Source: Sulfuritalea sp.
Lineage (GTDB): Bacteria; Pseudomonadota; Gammaproteobacteria; Burkholderiales; Rhodocyclaceae
Assembly (NCBI GenBank): GCA_021738105.1
Contig: JAIPCS010000004.1
Span: forward strand, 1-51,025
Direction: 5' to 3'
DNA length: 51,025 nt
Positions 18,747 through 27,249 of this stretch are shown in pieces; position 1 is the first letter of the stretch; each line of letters begins with the position of its first letter. The notes under the pieces were generated by a model, which was given only the letters and a program-made list of their open reading frames with translations, did no database searches and was not told where the DNA came from. Position numbers and translations under genes: made by a program.

Positions 18747-19450
18747 CTCCTCTTCAGGCGTTTTTGTTGGGCCTGCGATCGGTTGCGCCGATATTGGTGG
18801 GTGTGGCGCCGTTCGGAGTGATTTACGGTGTGGTCGCCTTGCAAAGCGGCATTCCGCCCTTCGCTGCAATGGCAATGTCGTCGATCGTGTTTGCCGGGTC
18901 GGCCCAGTTTCTGCTGGCGCAATTGATGGGTGTCGGGGCTCCGATGCTGCTGACAGCCGGTGCGGTTGGTCTGATAAATCTGCGCCACGCCCTGTACAGT
19001 GCCTCTGTGGCTCCAATTCTGGCGCGTTTGCCGCGGCGCTGGAAAATCCTGTTGGCCTACCTGCTCACTGACGAAGCTTATGCCGCTGCGATTCCCCATT
19101 TACTGGCGAGCGGACCGGATTCGTCACCGCCGGCCTCGGCACACTGGATTTTGTTCGGTACCGGATTCGGTTTATGGACGAGTTGGCAACTGGCAACTTT
19201 GGCCGGTATTCTGATCGGTACGCAATTACCACCGAATCTGGGCCTGGATTTCGCCCTGCCATTGACATTCATCGCCATCGTGGTGCCGATGATAAGCAGC
19301 CCCGGGTTACTGCTGGCGGCTCTGGCTGCCGGTGCAGTGGGCGTAGCCCTGGCGGCACTGCCCTACAAGGTTGGCCTGTTCGTAGGTGCATTGGCCGGAC
19401 TTGTGGTGGGGGCGGCGTTGTCAAATGCGATGCCGGGAAAACGGACATGA
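18743..19450 (+). CDS. azlC: AzlC-type branched-chain amino acid permease subunit
   Basis: The large subunit (235 residues) of an AzlCD exporter for branched-chain amino acids or analogues. Seen: FLLGLRSVAPILVGVAPFGVIYG, SSIVFAGSAQFLLAQLMG and NLRHALYSASVAPIL, all conserved in AzlC; about seven to eight membrane segments. Start ATG at 18743 overlaps the preceding stop (ATGA); the longer open frame upstream is a shadow of the DMT gene. Its stop overlaps the azlD start by 4 bases. Confidence 0.92.
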   Translation: MTPLQAFLLGLRSVAPILVGVAPFGVIYGVVALQSGIPPFAAMAMSSIVFAGSAQFLLAQLMGVGAPMLLTAGAVGLINLRHALYSASVAPILARLPRRWKILLAYLLTDEAYAAAIPHLLASGPDSSPPASAHWILFGTGFGLWTSWQLATLAGILIGTQLPPNLGLDFALPLTFIAIVVPMISSPGLLLAALAAGAVGVALAALPYKVGLFVGALAGLVVGAALSNAMPGKRT

Positions 19451-19758
19451 ATATCTGGTGGCTGATGATCCTGTGCGGCGTGATCACCTTTTTGATCCGC
19501 TATTCCTTCATCGCGGCGGAGGGGCACTATCAGCCTCCCACCTGGTTTCGCCGTTTGCTGCCTTTCGTGCCCGTTGCAGCATTGACCGCCTTGACCGTTC
19601 CTGAACTGCTGCTGGTTCAGGGGCAAATACTTCTTGGGGGAGACAATCCACGCCTTTGGGCGGGCCTTGTCGCAATTGTTGTAGCGGCTGTGTGGCGCAA
19701 TACCTTGCTCACGATCGGCTGTGGCTTTCTTGCACTTTTCGCGTTACAACGGATCTAG
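19447..19758 (+). CDS. azlD: AzlD-type small permease subunit
   Basis: A 103-residue, four-helix membrane protein, partner of AzlC. Seen: MNIWWLMILCGVITFLIRYSFI, the conserved FRRLLPFVPVAALTALTVPELL and the closing VAAVWRNTLLTIGCGFLALFAL. Starts inside the azlC stop (ATGA) and ends 2 bases before the convergent senA stop. Confidence 0.92.
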   Translation: MNIWWLMILCGVITFLIRYSFIAAEGHYQPPTWFRRLLPFVPVAALTALTVPELLLVQGQILLGGDNPRLWAGLVAIVVAAVWRNTLLTIGCGFLALFALQRI

Positions 19759-19760
19759 CG

Positions 19761-20999
19761 TCAATCCAGTCGGCAACTGCGAAAGCCGACAAAGATATCG
19801 TCTCGGTGATCTTCGTAGTAGTTGCGATAGCGTGGATTGCGTATGCGCTCATGGGTCGCGAAGGAGGCGCCACGCACGCTGCGGTGGGTATGGAAAAAAG
19901 GTTCGGCATATTCGGCATAGGGATCCGGGCTGAAGCCGGGGTAGGGTGTGAATGGGCTGGCCGTCCATTCCCAGACGTGCGTTCCCCAGTCCAGATTGTC
20001 GGTATGCACGGTGGAATACTCCCATTCCGCCTCGCTGGGCAAGCGACGCCCGGCCCATCGACACCAGGCTTCCGCTTCGTATGCCGTGAGATGAATGACC
20101 GGCTCGGCGGGGTCCAAATCCACCCATTTCGTGAATCGTCGTTGCTGCCAGCGCCCGTCCAACCGACGCCAATAGCGGGGCATGGTCTTTCGATGAATGG
20201 CCAGCCACGCCTGACCTTCTTTTGACCACCATTGCGGCTGGCGGTAGCCATCGCTTTCAACGAAGGCCTGATAGTCGGCATTTCTTGTGGGTGTCGCTGA
20301 AATGGCGAAGCGTCCGATGCGCAGTGGGTGGGCCCATTTCTCATTGTCGAATACAAATCCGCCACCTGCCGGCGAGCTTCCCATGAGGAATTCTCCGCCA
20401 TCCAGTTCGATATCCACCGAAGACTGCAGGCCACCCAGCCCATCCGTTGCCGGCCAGGCCAATGTCTGGCAGGTGTATCGGAAGGCTTCGTGGTGCATGT
20501 CTTCGTGGAACAGGGCGAGCCGGTGAAAGTAAAGTGCGGCGTCGGTATCTGCAAGCTTCTGCAGCGAAGTCAGGGCTTCGTCGAGCGTGTCTGTCAGATA
20601 GCGTCGGGTGGCGGTCCAGTCGGGGAGGTCGAGCAGCCAGCGGCTGTCGTGCGGAACATGGCGGGAGTCATACCAACGATCCGCGTCCGTCAGCATTGAG
20701 GGCTTGAGGGGTAAGTTTGTGCCTTGATAGCGCTGACACCAGTACTCCATAAACCAGGCCACATGGCCGAGTTCCCACAAGGGAGGATTGATGATGTCGA
20801 GACAGGGCACCTGCGACGGATGCGCGGCGAGAGTAGTATCTGTATTGGCTGTGTTGCGGGTGGCGTCAGCCTGAGCCGCCCAGTCGTCCAGCAGGCGGAT
20901 CGAGCTGTCGCGAGCATCCCCCAACGATTTGGCCAGCAGCATTTTGTCCGCAGTTCTAGGATCCGGCATGTCCACTAAATCTTGTCCTTCCATCGTCAT
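19761..20999 (-). CDS. senA: Selenoneine synthase SenA (EgtB-like)
   Basis: EgtB-fold non-heme iron enzyme predicted to join the selenosugar selenium to hercynine, giving the selenoxide precursor of selenoneine. About 412 residues: an N-terminal DinB-like domain with the iron-ligand histidines in LGHVAWFMEYW and LFHEDMHHEAF, and a C-terminal formylglycine-generating-enzyme/sulfatase-modifying domain (DGGEFLMGSS, GRRLPSEAEWEY, VWEWTASPF, FVGFRSCR). On its own this could be EgtB of ergothioneine synthesis; the adjacent SenB and SelD make SenA the better call. The start is uncertain: 20999 has GGA six bases upstream; 20969 and 20942 are alternatives that reduce or remove overlap with senB. Confidence 0.85.
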   Translation of the reverse strand: MTMEGQDLVDMPDPRTADKMLLAKSLGDARDSSIRLLDDWAAQADATRNTANTDTTLAAHPSQVPCLDIINPPLWELGHVAWFMEYWCQRYQGTNLPLKPSMLTDADRWYDSRHVPHDSRWLLDLPDWTATRRYLTDTLDEALTSLQKLADTDAALYFHRLALFHEDMHHEAFRYTCQTLAWPATDGLGGLQSSVDIELDGGEFLMGSSPAGGGFVFDNEKWAHPLRIGRFAISATPTRNADYQAFVESDGYRQPQWWSKEGQAWLAIHRKTMPRYWRRLDGRWQQRRFTKWVDLDPAEPVIHLTAYEAEAWCRWAGRRLPSEAEWEYSTVHTDNLDWGTHVWEWTASPFTPYPGFSPDPYAEYAEPFFHTHRSVRGASFATHERIRNPRYRNYYEDHRDDIFVGFRSCRLD

Positions 21000-21921
21000 T
21001 ATCAGTCCGACACTGGCCAGTGAGAATACCGGCAACTGGCATACCGCCAGACGCTGGTCAAAATGTCTTGCCGCGAACGCACGAGTACGCATCGAACGCG
21101 AATGGTGCGGCGGTGATGACGATGTGATGATAGCGCTGCATGCGCGCCGATCAGCTCAATCGATCGAGGCTTTTGCAACATGTTTTCCCCACAGACCGCT
21201 GACAGTGGTGTTGACGGGAACTGATCTGTATCGCGATATCCGCACGGACGAGCAGGCTAAGCGTTCGCTGGTGCTGGCCAGCCGTCTGATCGTGCTTCAG
21301 CAGGAAGGACTGCTGGAATTGCCCCCCGCTATGAAATCCAAGGCGACGGTGATTTACCAATCGGCGCGACCATTGAAGCCGGGTCGGCGCAGTTCGCGTT
21401 TTTTCGATCTGGCGCTGGTCGGGCATCAGAGATCCGAAAAAGATCCTCTAACCGCCGTGAGGGCATTGTTGCGCCTTTCCGGCGATCTGCCGGTGCGTTT
21501 ATTTCATGTCGGTGCTGCACTCGACATAAGACTGGCTGCCGAAGTTGCAGCGCTCGGCGCTAAAGACAGACGGTATTACTGGCTTGGCGCATTGCCGCAA
21601 GCCGATACACGTCAGCGTATCAAGCAATGTCGATTGCTGCTTCTGCCCTCGCTGATGGAGGGTGGTGCAAATGTTCTGATTGAGGCGGTCACCAGTGGCG
21701 TACCGGTGCTGGGTAGTGACATTGCCGGCAACCGCGGCATGCTTGGCGCGGACTATCCGGGCTGGTTTCCAGCGGGCGATGACGTACGATTGGCGGAGTT
21801 GATTCTGGCCGCAATGCACGATCCTGAATACTACGCAGCCTTGTCGCGTCTTTGTGCCGAGAGGGTATCCTTGTTTTCTCCGGCCCATGAATGTGCCGCC
21901 GTTTGCAGTCTTCTCGAATAA
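20968..21921 (+). CDS. senB: Selenosugar synthase SenB (glycosyltransferase-like)
   Basis: A GT4-fold enzyme of the TIGR04348 family, predicted to make a selenosugar (1-seleno-N-acetylglucosamine type) from UDP-sugar and selenophosphate. The 317 residues begin MSTKSCPSIVIISPTLASENTGNWHTARRW; GNWxTARRW is characteristic. Also seen: VVLTGTDLYRDI, FDLALVGHQRSEKDPLTAVRALLRL and the nucleotide-sugar site LPSLMEGGANVLIEAVTSGVPVLGS. The start at 20968 has AGGA six bases upstream. selD follows after 16 bases on the same strand. The divergent senA start lies in the same 60 bases. Confidence 0.9.
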   Translation: MSTKSCPSIVIISPTLASENTGNWHTARRWSKCLAANARVRIEREWCGGDDDVMIALHARRSAQSIEAFATCFPHRPLTVVLTGTDLYRDIRTDEQAKRSLVLASRLIVLQQEGLLELPPAMKSKATVIYQSARPLKPGRRSSRFFDLALVGHQRSEKDPLTAVRALLRLSGDLPVRLFHVGAALDIRLAAEVAALGAKDRRYYWLGALPQADTRQRIKQCRLLLLPSLMEGGANVLIEAVTSGVPVLGSDIAGNRGMLGADYPGWFPAGDDVRLAELILAAMHDPEYYAALSRLCAERVSLFSPAHECAAVCSLLE

Positions 21922-21937
21922 ATAGGTCATCAAAACA

Positions 21938-23002
21938 ATGAATTCAGACAAGCTTTCCATAGACTCCGTGCGCTTGACGTCTTTCAGCCATGGCGGCGGT
22001 TGCGGCTGCAAGATAGCTCCGGGGGTGTTATCCGAGATATTGGGGAGTGCACGTGGCTGGCCGATACCGAAGGAGTTGATGGTAGGAATTACGACCAGCG
22101 ATGATGCGGCCGTTTATCGTCTCAACGACGAGCAGGCGCTGATTGCCACCACCGATTTCTTCATGCCCATCGTCGACGATCCGTATGACTTCGGCCGTAT
22201 CGCCGCAACCAATGCAATCAGTGATGTTTACGCGATGGGTGGCACGCCGATCATGGCACTGGCCCTGGTCGGCATGCCGATCGACAAGTTACCGCTGGAA
22301 GTCATCGGCAAGATACTTGAGGGCGGTGAAAGCATCTGTGCTGCAGCTGGAATCCCGATCGCAGGTGGCCATACCATCGATTCTGTAGAGCCGATCTATG
22401 GCCTGGTGGTGATGGGACTGGTGCATCCGGACAAAGTAAAAACCAACGCGGGAGCGCGACCGGGTGACGTGTTAATACTAGGCAAGGCGCTAGGTGTCGG
22501 TGTGTTGTCGGCGGCACTGAAGAAAGGTGCGCTGGACGCCGGGGGCTACGACGCCATGATTGCCAGCACCACCAAGCTCAATACGCCGGGAAAACAACTC
22601 GCGCATCTCGATGCAGTGCATGCCCTGACCGATATCACCGGTTTCGGTCTGCTGGGCCATCTGCTGGAAGTCTGTCGCGGCGCCGGATTGTCAGCGCGGA
22701 TCGACATGAAGCAGATCCCCTTGCTGAACAATGTGGAGAGGCTCGCGACTGAGGGTTATGTCACCGGTGCGTCGGCGCGCAACTGGATGGCCTATGGGGA
22801 CGATGTTTCCCTGGACGAATCAATTACGGAAATGCATCGCGCTTTGCTGACCGATCCGCAGACCAGCGGTGGTCTGCTGGTTGCGTGTGATGCGGGGTCG
22901 GTTGATGTCGTACTGGATGTGTTTCGTGATGACGGATTTGCGCAGGCAGCAGTGGTGGGCCGTCTGGAATCGGGGTCGCCACGGATCAGTGTTGGCTTTT
23001 GA
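21938..23002 (+). CDS. selD: Selenide, water dikinase (selenophosphate synthase; SenC role)
   Basis: Makes selenophosphate from selenide and ATP. The 354-residue protein has the glycine-rich active-site loop SHGGGCGCKIAPG with Cys22, Cys24 and Lys25 (the Sec/Cys position is Cys), then ATTDFFMPIVDDPYDFGRIAATNAISDVYAMGGTP, ALTDITGFGLLGHLLE and LLTDPQTSGGLLVAC, all PurM-like family motifs. No in-frame TGA that would encode selenocysteine at the active site. Being in operon with senB, it supplies selenophosphate for selenoneine; it could also serve selenocysteine or selenouridine synthesis, whose genes are not in this window. Confidence 0.95.
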   Translation: MNSDKLSIDSVRLTSFSHGGGCGCKIAPGVLSEILGSARGWPIPKELMVGITTSDDAAVYRLNDEQALIATTDFFMPIVDDPYDFGRIAATNAISDVYAMGGTPIMALALVGMPIDKLPLEVIGKILEGGESICAAAGIPIAGGHTIDSVEPIYGLVVMGLVHPDKVKTNAGARPGDVLILGKALGVGVLSAALKKGALDAGGYDAMIASTTKLNTPGKQLAHLDAVHALTDITGFGLLGHLLEVCRGAGLSARIDMKQIPLLNNVERLATEGYVTGASARNWMAYGDDVSLDESITEMHRALLTDPQTSGGLLVACDAGSVDVVLDVFRDDGFAQAAVVGRLESGSPRISVGF

Positions 23003-23057
23003 AACCAGGGCGACCGTATTGAACCTGTTGCCGCTTGGGCATTTGGTCGGTAGTCGC

Positions 23058-23768
23058 TCAGCCTGTCAGCATCAGGAAGACCGTAGGGCGTTTGTCCAGT
23101 TCGGGCGTCGGCTTCGATTTCCATTGATTTACCCGGTATGTACGGATTTGCTCTGAATCCAGCGTCAGATCGGTCGCGAGGCAAATCCGGGTATCAGGGC
23201 GGCAGGCCAGCAATAACGCGTTGAATAGTGCGGTATTACGGTAGGGTGTCTCAATGAAGATCTGGGTCTGATGCTTACGGGCCGATTCTTGTTCGAGTTC
23301 CACAATGCGGTCGCTGCGCTCAGGCTCTCGTGCCGGCAGGTAACCGTGAAATGCAAATCGCTGGCCATCCAGGCCTGAGGCCATCAGTCCTAACAACAGC
23401 GATGATGGGCCAACCAGAGGTCTGACCACACAGTTCAGTTCATGTGCGCGGCGTACCAGCAACGCTCCTGGATCTGCGACTGCCGGACAGCCAGCTTCCG
23501 ACATCAGACCAAGATCGTGTCCCTCGCTTAGCGGTGCCAGCAGTGTTTCGATTTCTGTCGCTGTGGGGTGCTTTGGCAACTGCTCTATGACCAATTCGCG
23601 CAGCGGTACTGGATGACCGAAGCGTTTCAGTTCGGCACGCGCTGTTTTGGCGTTTTCGGCGACAAATCGAGTCAGTCTGCAGGCTGCTTCTCGCGTATCT
23701 GGCGGCAAGCAGCGCTCCCACGTAGTGTCGCCAAGGCTGACGGGCAGGAGCCAAAGAGTGCCGGTCAT
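23058..23768 (-). CDS. RsmI-like SAM-dependent methyltransferase (tetrapyrrole methylase fold)
   Basis: A 236-residue member of the RsmI/tetrapyrrole methylase superfamily. Seen: MTGTLWLLPVSLGDTTWERCLPP, FVAENAKTARAELKRFG, the SAM-binding GHDLGLMSEAGCPAVADPGALLVRRAHE, PLVGPSSLLLGLMASGLDGQRFAFHGYLP and FIETPYRNTALFNALLLAC. Canonical RsmI (16S C1402 2'-O-methylation) is about 280-290 residues and starts with the GTLYVVATPIGNL pattern; here the first strand differs and the C-terminal domain is absent. It is thus a short paralogue whose target is unknown. Start 23768 was chosen over an upstream in-frame extension lacking family features. Next upstream on the strand is maf. Confidence 0.85.
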   Translation of the reverse strand: MTGTLWLLPVSLGDTTWERCLPPDTREAACRLTRFVAENAKTARAELKRFGHPVPLRELVIEQLPKHPTATEIETLLAPLSEGHDLGLMSEAGCPAVADPGALLVRRAHELNCVVRPLVGPSSLLLGLMASGLDGQRFAFHGYLPAREPERSDRIVELEQESARKHQTQIFIETPYRNTALFNALLLACRPDTRICLATDLTLDSEQIRTYRVNQWKSKPTPELDKRPTVFLMLTG

Positions 23769-23788
23769 GGAGTGACGATTACCCTTTG

Positions 23789-24370
23789 TCAGGGCAGCGT
23801 GAGTCCTTCGGTGCGCAGCATTTTGCACAGCGCGATCAGCGGCAGACCCACCAGTGCGTTGGGATCGTCGCCGCGCAAATAACTTAGCAGCGATATACCC
23901 AAACCTTCTGATTTGGCACTGCCGGCGCAATTGAGCGCATCTTCCTTGTCCAGATAGGCCTCAATTTCGAGGTCGGTCAGGTCTCGAAAGCCGACCTGGG
24001 TATCGACGCAGCAAGTCTGAACATTGGCATTCGCGCTGTTGAAAAGACAGAGTCCCGTATGAAAAATGACCTCTTTTCCACGCATCAGCCGCAGTTGCCT
24101 GATGGCATTCTCCCGCGTCGCTGGTTTGCCGAAGCGCTGCTTACCATTCGCTGCAACCTGGTCAGAACCGATGATCAACGCTTCAGGATAGCTCTTGGCG
24201 ACGGCGCGTGCCTTGGCTTCGGCAAGGCGTAGCGCGGTTGAGGCAGGCTCTTCGTCAGGCAGGGGCGATTCGTCGATTTCCGGCGCGACGGTTGTAAAAG
24301 GAATTTGCAAGCGGGCCAGCAATTCACGGCGGAAGGGAGACGTCGAGGCTAATACAACGAGGCGGGACAT
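23789..24370 (-). CDS. Maf/YceF-type nucleotide pyrophosphatase
   Basis: House-cleaning pyrophosphatase, 193 residues; the YceF subgroup hydrolyses 7-methyl-GTP. Seen: [22 protein letters not shown], the Glu-rich [14 protein letters not shown], the catalytic [29 protein letters not shown], and [31 protein letters not shown]. Start 24370 gives [14 protein letters not shown]. Divergent from the yceD-rpmF-plsX cluster, as in many proteobacteria. Confidence 0.93.
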   Translation of the reverse strand: MSRLVVLASTSPFRRELLARLQIPFTTVAPEIDESPLPDEEPASTALRLAEAKARAVAKSYPEALIIGSDQVAANGKQRFGKPATRENAIRQLRLMRGKEVIFHTGLCLFNSANANVQTCCVDTQVGFRDLTDLEIEAYLDKEDALNCAGSAKSEGLGISLLSYLRGDDPNALVGLPLIALCKMLRTEGLTLP

Positions 24371-24379
24371 GTTGCTGAC

Positions 24380-24409
24380 TTGAAAAATGAAGGCTGAGCA
24401 TGATAACAT
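24380..24409 (+). promoter_or_regulatory. Candidate promoter for yceD-rpmF-plsX
   Basis: TTGAAA (24380-24385) followed by GATAAC (24402-24407, 16-base spacer) or TAACAT (24404-24409, 18-base spacer) in the short gap between maf and yceD. Its predicted start near 24415 supports use of the GTG at 24440 rather than 24419 for yceD. Confidence 0.4.
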
Positions 24410-24439
24410 TCGCCGTTTGTGTCGCGTGGGTATTTGACC

Positions 24440-24937
24440 GTGTCGGATTCAATTGCCGGACCCGTCATAGATCCTCTCGAGTTCGCGCGCAAGGGCGGAC
24501 GGCTGGAAAGAGAAGTCGGCTTGCACGAGTTGCCGCGTTTGATTGATGTATTGAGCACAACGGCTGGCTCTTTGTCGGTCCTGCTTGTCGGATGGCGGGA
24601 CGAAGAGGGCGGGTCATGGTTGCAACTGGATATTGCTGGAGAGCCGGATTTGCTGTGTCAGCGTTGTCTGGGTGGCGTGAAATTTCCGCTGCTTGTAAGC
24701 AGCCGCCTGCAACTGATCGCTCCTGGCGGAGTTTGGCCGGACGACGAACTGGAAGAAGACGGTTTTGACGCGATTGATGCCGGGCAGGAGTTGGCCGTAC
24801 TGTCGCTGATTGAGGACGAAGTGTTGTTGGCGCTGCCCATCGCGCCGCGGCACGAAAAGTGCGATTCGCCTTTGGCGAGCGCAAGTGAACATGGATCATC
24901 GCCGTTTTCGGCGCTGGCCGCTTTAAAGAAGCATTGA
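24440..24937 (+). CDS. yceD: YceD family protein (DUF177), rRNA accumulation protein
   Basis: A 165-residue YceD/DUF177 protein; in E. coli and plants the family is needed for normal 23S rRNA accumulation, and it nearly always sits before rpmF. Seen: [48 protein letters not shown] with the conserved CQRC, and the acidic [37 protein letters not shown]. Two GTG starts exist (24419, 24440); 24440 gives [17 protein letters not shown], the family pattern. rpmF follows 16 bases downstream. Confidence 0.9.
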   Translation: MSDSIAGPVIDPLEFARKGGRLEREVGLHELPRLIDVLSTTAGSLSVLLVGWRDEEGGSWLQLDIAGEPDLLCQRCLGGVKFPLLVSSRLQLIAPGGVWPDDELEEDGFDAIDAGQELAVLSLIEDEVLLALPIAPRHEKCDSPLASASEHGSSPFSALAALKKH

Positions 24938-24953
24938 ACCAAGGAGCAGCAAA

Positions 24954-25133
24954 ATGGCAGTTCAGCAAAACAAGAAATCCCCCTCCAAGCGTGGCATGCA
25001 TCGCGCACACGATTTTCTGACCAATCCGCCGCTGGCCGTGGAGCCGACAACCGGAGAGGTGCATTTGCGCCACCACATCACGCCGTCCGGCGTGTATCGC
25101 GGCAAGAAGGTTATCAAGGCCAAGGGCGAGTAA
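24954..25133 (+). CDS. rpmF: 50S ribosomal protein L32
   Basis: A 59-residue ribosomal protein. Seen: [20 protein letters not shown], then [32 protein letters not shown] in short, and the end KAKGE. It has the AGGAG site nine bases upstream. It lacks the C-terminal/central CxxC zinc pairs found in some L32 forms. Lies between yceD and plsX in the standard order; a hairpin follows its stop. Confidence 0.97.
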   Translation: MAVQQNKKSPSKRGMHRAHDFLTNPPLAVEPTTGEVHLRHHITPSGVYRGKKVIKAKGE

Positions 25134-25149
25134 GTCACTTTGTCGAATC

Positions 25150-25182
25150 CGGCCGGATGCGTTTCACGCATCGGGCCGTTTT
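25150..25182 (+). terminator. Hairpin with T-run between rpmF and plsX
   Basis: CGGCCGGATGCG (25150-25161) pairs with CGCATCGGGCCG (25167-25178) with a single mismatch, followed by TTTTC. It looks like an intrinsic terminator, probably partial, setting ribosomal protein output above that of plsX. Confidence 0.65.
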
Positions 25183-25211
25183 CATAAAGAGCTCCGGAAA
25201 ATCACAGAGCG

Positions 25212-26240
25212 ATGGCGATCACCCTCGCGGTGGATTGTATGGGCGGCGACCACGGTCCATCGGTCACGCTGCCTGCAGTTTTCGAATTTCTACGTCATGA
25301 CACAGATTGCGCCGCCATTCTGGTTGGCCGCGAGGATGAGTTACGACCACTCGCGGCGAGGGCAACAGCCGAGTTCGGCAACCGCCTGTCTTTGCGCCAT
25401 GCCTCGGAAGTGGTCGAGATGGATGAAGCTGTTGCCAGCGCATTGCGCGGAAAAAAAGACTCCTCGATGCGGGTGGCGGTCGATCTGGTCAAGGAAGGCG
25501 CGGCCAGCGCCGCGGTTTCAGCCGGCAATACCGGCGCTCTGATGGCCGTATCGCGCTTCGTGTTGAAGACGCTACCCAGTATTGATCGGCCTGCCATTTG
25601 TTCCATCCTTCCCTCCCAGCGCGGTAGTACCTATGTGCTGGACCTCGGTGCCAATGTTGACTGCAGCCCGGAACATTTACTCCAGTTCGGCATCATGGGT
25701 TCCCTTTTGGTCTCCGCGCTGGAACATAAGGAAAAACCGACCGTCGGCTTGCTGAATATCGGAGAGGAAGATATCAAGGGCAACGAAGTGGTGAAGCGCG
25801 CGGCCGAATTGCTTCGAGCCACCGATCTGAATTTTATTGGCAATGTTGAAGGCAACGATATATTCAAAGGCACGGCTGACGTGGTGGTGTGTGACGGGTT
25901 CGTTGGAAATGTCACGCTGAAAGCTTCGGAGGGTTTGGCTCACATGATCGTCAGTGCGCTGAAGGAAGAGTTTTCGCGAAATGTCTTTACCAAGCTGGCA
26001 GCTTTGGTGGCAATGCCTACCCTGAACGCGTTTCGACAACGATTCGATGCGCGTCGTTACAACGGTGCGAGTTTGCTGGGTCTCAAGGGTATTGTGGTCA
26101 AGAGTCACGGGTCGGCCGATCAAACGGCGTTTCGTTTTGCCCTGGAGAAAGCCGCTGAAGAGGCCCGCCAGCGACTGCCCGAAGCTATCGCAGCACGCAT
26201 GGCAGCAGTGGCGAGTCCGCCGCGTGTCAGCGCCAACTGA
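25212..26240 (+). CDS. plsX: Phosphate acyltransferase PlsX
   Basis: Converts acyl-ACP to acyl-phosphate, the first committed step to phosphatidic acid through PlsY; peripheral at the membrane. 342 residues, usual length. Seen: [20 protein letters not shown] at the start, [94 protein letters not shown] and [20 protein letters not shown]. fabH starts 20 bases later. Confidence 0.97.
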   Translation: MAITLAVDCMGGDHGPSVTLPAVFEFLRHDTDCAAILVGREDELRPLAARATAEFGNRLSLRHASEVVEMDEAVASALRGKKDSSMRVAVDLVKEGAASAAVSAGNTGALMAVSRFVLKTLPSIDRPAICSILPSQRGSTYVLDLGANVDCSPEHLLQFGIMGSLLVSALEHKEKPTVGLLNIGEEDIKGNEVVKRAAELLRATDLNFIGNVEGNDIFKGTADVVVCDGFVGNVTLKASEGLAHMIVSALKEEFSRNVFTKLAALVAMPTLNAFRQRFDARRYNGASLLGLKGIVVKSHGSADQTAFRFALEKAAEEARQRLPEAIAARMAAVASPPRVSAN

Positions 26241-26260
26241 CTGAGATTGATGGAGACAAC

Positions 26261-27232
26261 GTGACCATGCATGCACGAATCAGCGGTACGGGAAGTTATC
26301 TGCCAGGTGACCCCGTCAGCAATGCGGACTTGATCGCGGCACATGGACTTGATTCGTCTGACGAATGGATTGTCGAACGCACCGGCATTCGCAGTCGACA
26401 TCTGGCCGAGGCTGGGGTCTCAACCAGCGATCTGGCCCTCCAAGCCAGCGTACGTGCCTTGGAGGCTGCGGGGCGAAAGCCGAATGATGTTGATCTCATT
26501 ATCGTTGCTACTTCGACACCTGACTGTGTATTTCCCAGTTCTGCGGCTTTGCTGCAACACAAGCTGGGAATAGTCAACGGTGCTCCAGCCTTCGATGTGC
26601 AAGCAGTTTGCAGCGGTTTCGTATACGGGCTCACCATCGCTGAAAAATTCATTCTCTCCGGCTCACACAAATGCGCACTGGTGGTCGGCGCGGAGGTGTT
26701 CTCGCGGATTCTGGACTGGAAGGATCGTGGTACTTGCGTGTTGTTCGGCGATGGCGCTGGTGCGGTAGTACTTGAGGCGTCCGATGAGCCGGGTTTGCTG
26801 GCGAGTGCACTGCATGCAGATGGCAGTCATCATGGAATTCTCTCGGTACCGGGTCAACTGAGCGGAGGGGTAGCCATTGGTGACCCGTTCCTGCGCATGG
26901 ACGGGCAGGCCGTGTTCAAGTTTGCCGTTAAGGTGCTGGCCGATGTGGCCAACGAAGTGCTGGCTGCCGCGGGCCTGAAAACTGCCCAGATCGACTGGCT
27001 GATTCCACATCAGGCCAATGTACGCATTCTGCAGGCGACAGCGAAGAGACTTCATTTGCCTCTGGAAAAATGTATCGTAACCGTGGATCGTCACGGTAAT
27101 ACATCCGCAGCGTCGATTCCGTTGGCGCTTGATCAATCAGTGCGCTCCGGACAAATACGGAGTGGACAGAACCTGCTGCTTGAAGGCGTTGGCGGCGGGT
27201 TTACCTGGGGCGCAACGGTGCTCAGGTTCTGA
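26261..27232 (+). CDS. fabH: Beta-ketoacyl-ACP synthase III
   Basis: Starts fatty acid synthesis by condensing acetyl-CoA with malonyl-ACP. The triad is intact: Cys117 in VQAVCSGF, His250 in [10 protein letters not shown] and Asn280 in RHGNTSAAS. Also seen: [16 protein letters not shown] and [14 protein letters not shown]. The GTG at 26261 has GGAG five bases upstream; ATG at 26267 is the other candidate. Within the plsX-fabH-fabD-fabG run. Confidence 0.96.
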   Translation: MTMHARISGTGSYLPGDPVSNADLIAAHGLDSSDEWIVERTGIRSRHLAEAGVSTSDLALQASVRALEAAGRKPNDVDLIIVATSTPDCVFPSSAALLQHKLGIVNGAPAFDVQAVCSGFVYGLTIAEKFILSGSHKCALVVGAEVFSRILDWKDRGTCVLFGDGAGAVVLEASDEPGLLASALHADGSHHGILSVPGQLSGGVAIGDPFLRMDGQAVFKFAVKVLADVANEVLAAAGLKTAQIDWLIPHQANVRILQATAKRLHLPLEKCIVTVDRHGNTSAASIPLALDQSVRSGQIRSGQNLLLEGVGGGFTWGATVLRF

Positions 27233-27249
27233 TTCCGGAAATACTCAAT

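Noticed and set aside
19761..20999. Calling this gene egtB of ergothioneine synthesis
   Set aside because: No egtC, egtD or egtE is nearby, whereas senB and selD are; SenA explains the context better. The alternative is still noted in the feature.
21998..22020. Selenocysteine (in-frame TGA) in the selD active site
   Set aside because: The codons read TGC in GGCGCK, so the active-site residue is cysteine.
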